Positions 6,429-9,695 of a stretch of DNA of 9,695 nucleotides are shown one piece after another. Numbering within the stretch: the first letter of the stretch is position 1; every line of letters begins with the position of its first letter. Both the position numbers and the translations under genes were made by a program. The stretch lies in contig PSPM01000018.1 in assembly GCA_004195435.1 (NCBI GenBank), positions 1 to 9,695 of the forward strand, read 5' to 3'. This DNA is from Candidatus Parvarchaeota archaeon (lineage in GTDB: Archaea > Nanobdellota > Nanobdellia > Pacearchaeales > GW2011-AR1). The notes beneath the pieces were generated by a model, which was not told where the DNA came from, ran no database searches, and was given only the letters and a program-made list of their open reading frames with translations.

Positions 6429-6951
6429 CTAATTAGTTGGATTTATAAATTTTTTATTTTTTATAGTTATATCTTTACTTAGATCCTTTAAATCTGATAA
6501 AATTGGGAATTTTTTTATCTTGAAAATCATTACATTTGAAAACCATATTAAAATTACCATAATTGTACTCCCAAAATACCAACTACCCTTGTGTGAAAAG
6601 AACTACAAATAGGACTATTCTTGCTATGTTTATTGCAAAAAAAGTTGAAAATAGAAAGATTAAACTTTTAATTCTTTTTTTTATACTCATGGGAGTCGTT
6701 AAATTTAGAATTGTTAGAAGATAGTAAGCGGCTCCACCTACACAAGCAGGAATTATCTTGGTATAAACATTTTCTACAAAAATTATATTATTGGCTAGTA
6801 AATTTGCACCATATATTGAATTTAATATCCATAAAACTGGATAAACTGTTAAAGGCGTTAAAATTAAATAAAAAAGATAAAGATTTGGAATTCCTAAAAT
6901 TATTAAAAATAAATATCTAGATAATAATAAAAATGACCTTCCTTTTTCCAT
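6429..6951 (-). pseudogene. archaeosortase-family protein, interrupted by one frameshift
   Basis: Archaeosortases are membrane transpeptidase-like enzymes that process C-terminal tripartite sorting tails of surface proteins. From the ATG at 6951 the frame encodes hydrophobic helices, then TKIIPACVGGAAYYLLTILN with the candidate catalytic Cys70, then KKR (Arg93) and NIARI (Arg111). This is the archaeosortase signature and resembles the form I recall from Pacearchaeota. The frame stops at 6583 after only 122 residues, too short for the family. In the +1 frame the coding continues at once as SHKGSWYFGS, a final helix (about IMVILIWFSNVMIF) and KIKKFPILSDLKDLSK, to a TAG at 6429. The two join if one T is removed from the TTTT at 6596-6599, giving about 178 residues and supplying the missing histidine. 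It may be a sequencing error, a true mutation or, less likely, programmed frameshifting. A TTG at 6963 is an alternative start; the ATG fits a TATA-like box near 6975-6982. Confidence 0.8.
6441..6450 (-). promoter_or_regulatory. TATA box of the DedA gene
   Basis: ATTTATAAAT, a palindrome centred about 25 bp before the DedA ATG at 6420. It falls inside the last codons of the frameshift-corrected archaeosortase frame, so it is either an internal promoter or a chance match. Confidence 0.45.
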
Positions 6952-6974
6952 TAATAACCACAAAGAATTAGTAA

Positions 6975-6982
6975 CTTAAAAA
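6975..6982 (-). promoter_or_regulatory. weak TATA-like box before the archaeosortase gene
   Basis: TTTTTAAG on the minus strand, about 27 bp before the ATG at 6951. The match is weak, and read-through from the surface-protein gene 40 bp upstream is equally possible. Confidence 0.3.
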
Positions 6983-6991
6983 GTTATGTTC

Positions 6992-8659
6992 TTATTTTCT
7001 AGATAGCCTAGTTGCTACCATTATTATCAATAATATTAAGATTACATTAATTGCCCCTATTAGCCAAATTAAATTGCCATCTTTTCCTTCAAATAACTTT
7101 CCAAATAATCCTTTTTCTTTTTCTGCTACTTTTACTTCTATTTCTATTTCTTCTGCTAATGAATTATCTAAAGCATTTCTTGCTTGCATTGTAAATGATT
7201 GCAATCCTTCTGTTTCTTCTGAAATCTTGAATACAAAGTCTATTGATTTTGTTTCTCCAGCTTCAAGAGTTACCAAAGTAGGAGTTATAGATCTCAATTC
7301 TGCCCAAGAATCATAATTAGCTGCTTCTAAAATGAAAGTTTTTAATTCGGAATCTTGGTTTGTAATGCTTGAACTTACTAGCAATTCTTCTCCAGGCAAT
7401 ACATCTGAATCCAATGAAGCAGTTAGGAAAGCATTTCCTGTCAATAGAGAATTAGATACACAATTACTTATACTTACAGGAACTGTCCAAGTTTCTTCAG
7501 ATTCTGTTCTATAATGATCTGAACTTGATCTATAATTGTAATATGTCTTTAGCTTGAATTGGTAATATTTATTTTCTAAACCTTGTGATAAATCGACTGT
7601 AAATGAAACATGTGCGTCATCTCCTTCTTCTAGATCTTCTCTGATTATATTTTCCATATAAAGATCTAATTCATTATTGTATAATTCTACTTTTATTTGA
7701 TTTTCATCTCCTTCATCTCCTATGTTAAATACATCCATATCTATTGTGAAAGATTCTCCGCAGAGGACATTATCTGTTGGATAAACTAAATTTTCTATTA
7801 CTATGAAATTTTCATCATCTGATTCTCTTTCAATTTCTATTTCTTCATAGAAATTATTACTTAAATCGGTTGATCTGTCTGTACATTGATTTGATTCTCC
7901 ATCATCGTCACTATATGCTTTAACTGCTAATTTATAATTTCCATCATCGAAATCTGCAGGAACTCTGAAATTGAATACCATTCTTTCTTCATCTCCATCA
8001 TCTATGTCACCAAGATCTCTTTTTTCATCATCGTCATCATTGAAATCTAAATCATCTGAAAAATCATTTCCTTGTGAATCGAATAATCCTATCTCTACAA
8101 CTACATCATCTAAATTTTGAGATCCATCATTTTCTACATCCACTTCTATTATTACATTATCTAGTAATCTCCATTGATCATCATGTCCATCCTCATTTTC
8201 TACATCGATATCTAATGATATGCTTCCACCTGCACTTCCTGAATCACAAAAAGTACTTTCAAATCTCAAGTCTACATCTTGTGTGCTTGTTAAAGTGTTT
8301 TCTGAAGTATTTGTAGCAGTTATTGTTGAAGATACTGAATGCGTTCCAAAACTAAAATCTTGTGTGTTTCCAGTGAATTCAACATCTATTTGTGCTTGAG
8401 ATCCTCCAGATAAAATACTAGAATCATTTGATTCTAGATTAAATGTTGCTATATTTCCATTTTGTTCGATAGTTAAAGAAGGATCGTAGCTTAATTCTAC
8501 CTCATCAGTTCCATCGTTAGAAACTAAAAAACTCCCCATATTATTTGTATTGGAAAGTGTTAAACTTGAAGTTGATGTAGAAATTGATGTGTTAGCTAAT
8601 GCTAGAGTTGAAAAAACTAATAAACCGATTAAGATTAAAGGAATTATTTTTCTGTTCAT
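6992..8659 (-). CDS. acidic S-layer-like surface protein with C-terminal membrane anchor
   Basis: A 555-residue secreted protein. Residues 1-22 are a Sec signal peptide ending ALA before NTSIS. A Ser/Thr/Asn-rich segment (about 23-130) is followed by beta-rich, probably immunoglobulin-like domains containing phrases such as DNVIIEVDVENDGSQNLDDV (168-187) and SITNQDSELKTFILEA (431-446). Very acidic runs, for example around 201-225 and 250-255, could bind calcium. Four cysteines: 138, 259, 300 and 400. Near the end, EKGLFGKLFEGKDGN leads into one membrane helix (about 529-550) and a basic tail RLSRK, the general layout of an archaeal C-terminal sorting tail. The archaeosortase gene follows 40 bp downstream on the same strand, so this is its likely substrate or co-regulated partner. 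I recall similar proteins from Pacearchaeota named putative S-layer protein. It is probably the anchored companion of the tail-less S-layer protein at 1799. Confidence 0.75.
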   Translation of the reverse strand: MNRKIIPLILIGLLVFSTLALANTSISTSTSSLTLSNTNNMGSFLVSNDGTDEVELSYDPSLTIEQNGNIATFNLESNDSSILSGGSQAQIDVEFTGNTQDFSFGTHSVSSTITATNTSENTLTSTQDVDLRFESTFCDSGSAGGSISLDIDVENEDGHDDQWRLLDNVIIEVDVENDGSQNLDDVVVEIGLFDSQGNDFSDDLDFNDDDDEKRDLGDIDDGDEERMVFNFRVPADFDDGNYKLAVKAYSDDDGESNQCTDRSTDLSNNFYEEIEIERESDDENFIVIENLVYPTDNVLCGESFTIDMDVFNIGDEGDENQIKVELYNNELDLYMENIIREDLEEGDDAHVSFTVDLSQGLENKYYQFKLKTYYNYRSSSDHYRTESEETWTVPVSISNCVSNSLLTGNAFLTASLDSDVLPGEELLVSSSITNQDSELKTFILEAANYDSWAELRSITPTLVTLEAGETKSIDFVFKISEETEGLQSFTMQARNALDNSLAEEIEIEVKVAEKEKGLFGKLFEGKDGNLIWLIGAINVILILLIIMVATRLSRK

Positions 8660-8687
8660 TGTGTTGTAACTTTGTAATTACAATTGA

Positions 8688-8695
8688 TTTATAAA
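8688..8695 (-). promoter_or_regulatory. TATA box of the acidic surface-protein gene
   Basis: TTTATAAA centred about 32 bp before the ATG at 8659, predicting a very short leader of about seven bases. It is palindromic and lies in the 88-bp region shared with the divergent gene at 8748. Confidence 0.5.
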
Positions 8696-8718
8696 TATTT
8701 CTATGATGTAGAGGAAGG

Positions 8719-8728
8719 TTTATATAAA
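8719..8728 (+). promoter_or_regulatory. TATA box of the 8748 gene
   Basis: TTTATATAAA, preceded by GGAAGG, a purine-rich stretch where the TFB-binding element would lie. Its centre is 25 bp before the ATG at 8748, predicting a leaderless transcript. By eye it is one of the strongest promoters in the window. Confidence 0.65.
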
Positions 8729-8747
8729 AGTCTTCTTAGAAATTATT

Positions 8748-9113
8748 ATGGCTATTAGATCTAAGGAAAACTCTCTTGGTGCATGGGCTTTTTTAATTGG
8801 TGTTGTTTTAGCTTTAGCTGCTGGTATTTTGAGTTTTGGAGAACTTAATCCATTAATGTTGGCAGTATTAGTTATTCTTGGAGTTATTGTTGGGTTTGTT
8901 AATGTCTCTTCTAAAGATGTTAATACTTTTCTAATGGCTGCTGTGTCTTTAGTAATTGTTAGTTTTGCTGGTCTTCAGGGAATTATTGATGCTCAGATAT
9001 TAAATATTGAGATTGGTAAAATGGTTTCTGCGACTCTTGGTTCTTTATTGGTTTTGCTTGTTCCTGCAACAATTATTGTTGCTTTGAAAAGCTTATTCTC
9101 TATTGCTCAATAA
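8748..9113 (+). CDS. small four-helix membrane protein, unknown function
   Basis: A 121-residue protein made almost wholly of four predicted membrane helices: about 11-30, 35-52, 60-79 and 95-116. The opening NSLGAWAFLIGVVLALAAGI, the central LVILGVIVGFVNVSSKDVNTFL and the closing VPATIIVALKSLF look like conserved blocks of a small membrane family I recall in DPANN archaea with no assigned function. There are no cysteines or obvious catalytic residues. A strong TATA box 25 bp upstream and the absence of a Shine-Dalgarno support leaderless expression from this ATG. It is divergent from the acidic surface-protein gene and convergent with sepF, with only 10 bp between the two stop codons. A structural or accessory membrane role is a guess. 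Confidence 0.75.
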   Translation: MAIRSKENSLGAWAFLIGVVLALAAGILSFGELNPLMLAVLVILGVIVGFVNVSSKDVNTFLMAAVSLVIVSFAGLQGIIDAQILNIEIGKMVSATLGSLLVLLVPATIIVALKSLFSIAQ

Positions 9114-9123
9114 ATTTTAAAAA

Positions 9124-9507
9124 TTAATAAAAACTGACTGGATCTTTTTTCTTATCATTACTTTTTGGAGGAGCACTATAAACTTTTGCAAATTCTGGAG
9201 TTGCTAAAACTGTGTGTTCTCCAAATCCAGCAATTGTTCCTTGTAAAGCATCTATTGTTTTTTTCAGTTTAGCTATGGCTCTTTTTAGTTCTATTATATC
9301 TTTTGATTTTAAAGGCCTAATATCTATTACTGCAATCGTATAACCTTCTCTTAATGAGTCTAAAATCTCATTTACATCGTCATATGTTCTTAAAGTAAAA
9401 GGTCTGACAAGGATTTTTTCTTTTTCTTCTTTCTTATCAAGATCTATTTCCATATAGTCTTCTGTATTCTCTTCTTTTCCAAACATTTTTTTTATATCGA
9501 AAGCCAT
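9124..9507 (-). CDS. sepF: cell division protein SepF (archaeal)
   Basis: A 127-residue protein. Residues 1-10 (MAFDIKKMFG) can form the short amphipathic helix that tethers SepF to the membrane. An acidic linker follows (11-30), then the SepF core (31-112): ILVRPFTLRTYDDVNEILDS, GYTIAVIDIRPLKSKD, and KKTIDALQGTIAGFGEHTVLATPEFAKVY, with the glycine-containing turn GTIAGFGE of the SepF/YlmF fold. In archaea SepF binds the C-terminal tail of FtsZ and anchors the division ring to the membrane, so this organism should use FtsZ-based division. A short lysine-rich tail ends in SFY. A TATA box (9529-9536) sits about 25 bp before the ATG. The gene is 58 bp downstream of a coiled-coil gene on the same strand and may be transcribed with it or alone. 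Confidence 0.92.
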   Translation of the reverse strand: MAFDIKKMFGKEENTEDYMEIDLDKKEEKEKILVRPFTLRTYDDVNEILDSLREGYTIAVIDIRPLKSKDIIELKRAIAKLKKTIDALQGTIAGFGEHTVLATPEFAKVYSAPPKSNDKKKDPVSFY

Positions 9508-9528
9508 ATCAAGTCAAAATATATTCAG

Positions 9529-9536
9529 TATATAAA
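9529..9536 (-). promoter_or_regulatory. TATA box of sepF
   Basis: TTTATATA on the minus strand, centred about 25 bp before the ATG at 9507, with no Shine-Dalgarno between. This again predicts a leaderless mRNA and gives sepF its own promoter despite the same-strand gene just upstream. Confidence 0.6.
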
Positions 9537-9565
9537 TTTTATCGTAATTTAAAATATTTTTAGGA

Positions 9566-9695
9566 TTAATCTTTTTTTTCTTTAGAGGATTCTTCTTTAA
9601 ATTCTATTACCTTTTTTTCTAATAATTTTTCTTGTTTTTCTATAGATTCTAACCTCAGTTCTAAGATCTTTTTTTTGTCTTCTAATTCTTTTTTT
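9566..9695 (-). CDS. C-terminal end of a coiled-coil protein (partial)
   Basis: The frame is open from the right edge to a TAA at 9566-9568 and encodes 42 residues, beginning KKELEDKKKILELRLESI and ending SSKEKKD. Hydrophobic residues fall on a heptad pattern (Leu4, Leu11, Leu15, Ile18, Leu25, Val29, Phe32), so the segment is a charged coiled coil with a disordered polar tail. The 5' end lies outside the window. The protein family cannot be identified from this tail. Its position 58 bp upstream of sepF on the same strand hints at a link with cell division or the membrane, but that is only context. Confidence 0.65.
   Translation of the reverse strand, partial: KKELEDKKKILELRLESIEKQEKLLEKKVIEFKEESSKEKKD

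Noticed and set aside
6949..6963. TTG start at 6963 for the archaeosortase
   Set aside because: The ATG four codons later gives the more natural MEKGRS start and a TATA-like box at suitable distance. The TTG has no supporting signal.
8074..8316. Plus-strand open frame rich in His and Leu
   Set aside because: It is antisense to the Asp/Glu-rich part of the 555-residue surface protein; GAT/GAA codons read backwards give this composition. The minus-strand protein has a signal peptide and anchor, so the plus frame is a shadow.

Overview
The window looks like a chromosomal piece of an AT-rich DPANN archaeon, most likely a Pacearchaeota/Woesearchaeota relative. The reasons are: archaeal TATA boxes placed about 25 bp before start codons, a methanogen-type S-layer protein, archaeal SepF, an archaeosortase-family protein of the kind known from Pacearchaeota, a pair of small pilin-like proteins, and an HVO_A0114-type winged-helix regulator. 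No rRNA, tRNA, CRISPR array or insertion sequence was seen. The taxonomic call rests on recalled family resemblance, not on a search.

Layout. (1) 1-1075, plus strand: two overlapping pilin-like, cysteine-rich envelope genes (ATGA overlap), probably the end of a longer operon. (2) 1065-1424, minus: a small winged-helix DNA-binding protein, convergent with the pilins and divergent from the S-layer gene. (3) 1425-1798: a 374-bp non-coding region with several TATA-like boxes, inverted repeats, a row of small hairpins and a Shine-Dalgarno, i.e. a structured 5' leader. (4) 1799-4462, plus: an 887-residue secreted S-layer protein, followed by a striking terminator made of five exact T8C units. (5) 4565-5804, plus: two membrane-anchored extracytoplasmic proteins of unknown function, each with four cysteines. 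(6) 5794-8659, minus: a second, acidic, C-terminally membrane-anchored S-layer-like protein, then an archaeosortase-family gene broken by a single frameshift, then a DedA-family membrane protein. (7) 8748-9113, plus: a small conserved-looking four-helix membrane protein. (8) 9124-9695, minus: SepF, preceded by the 3' end of a coiled-coil gene that runs off the window.

Almost everything here concerns the cell surface: an S-layer, a second anchored surface protein with its probable processing enzyme, pilin-like proteins, a lipid-translocase-like protein, and the SepF division anchor. The most notable observation is the archaeosortase. Its annotated-looking frame stops at 6583, but the +1 frame continues without a stop to 6429 and encodes the missing C-terminal part of the enzyme, including a histidine and the last membrane helix. 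The second is the S-layer expression cassette: a hairpin-rich leader with a strong Shine-Dalgarno at one end and a periodic T8C terminator at the other, in a region where most other genes appear to be leaderless.
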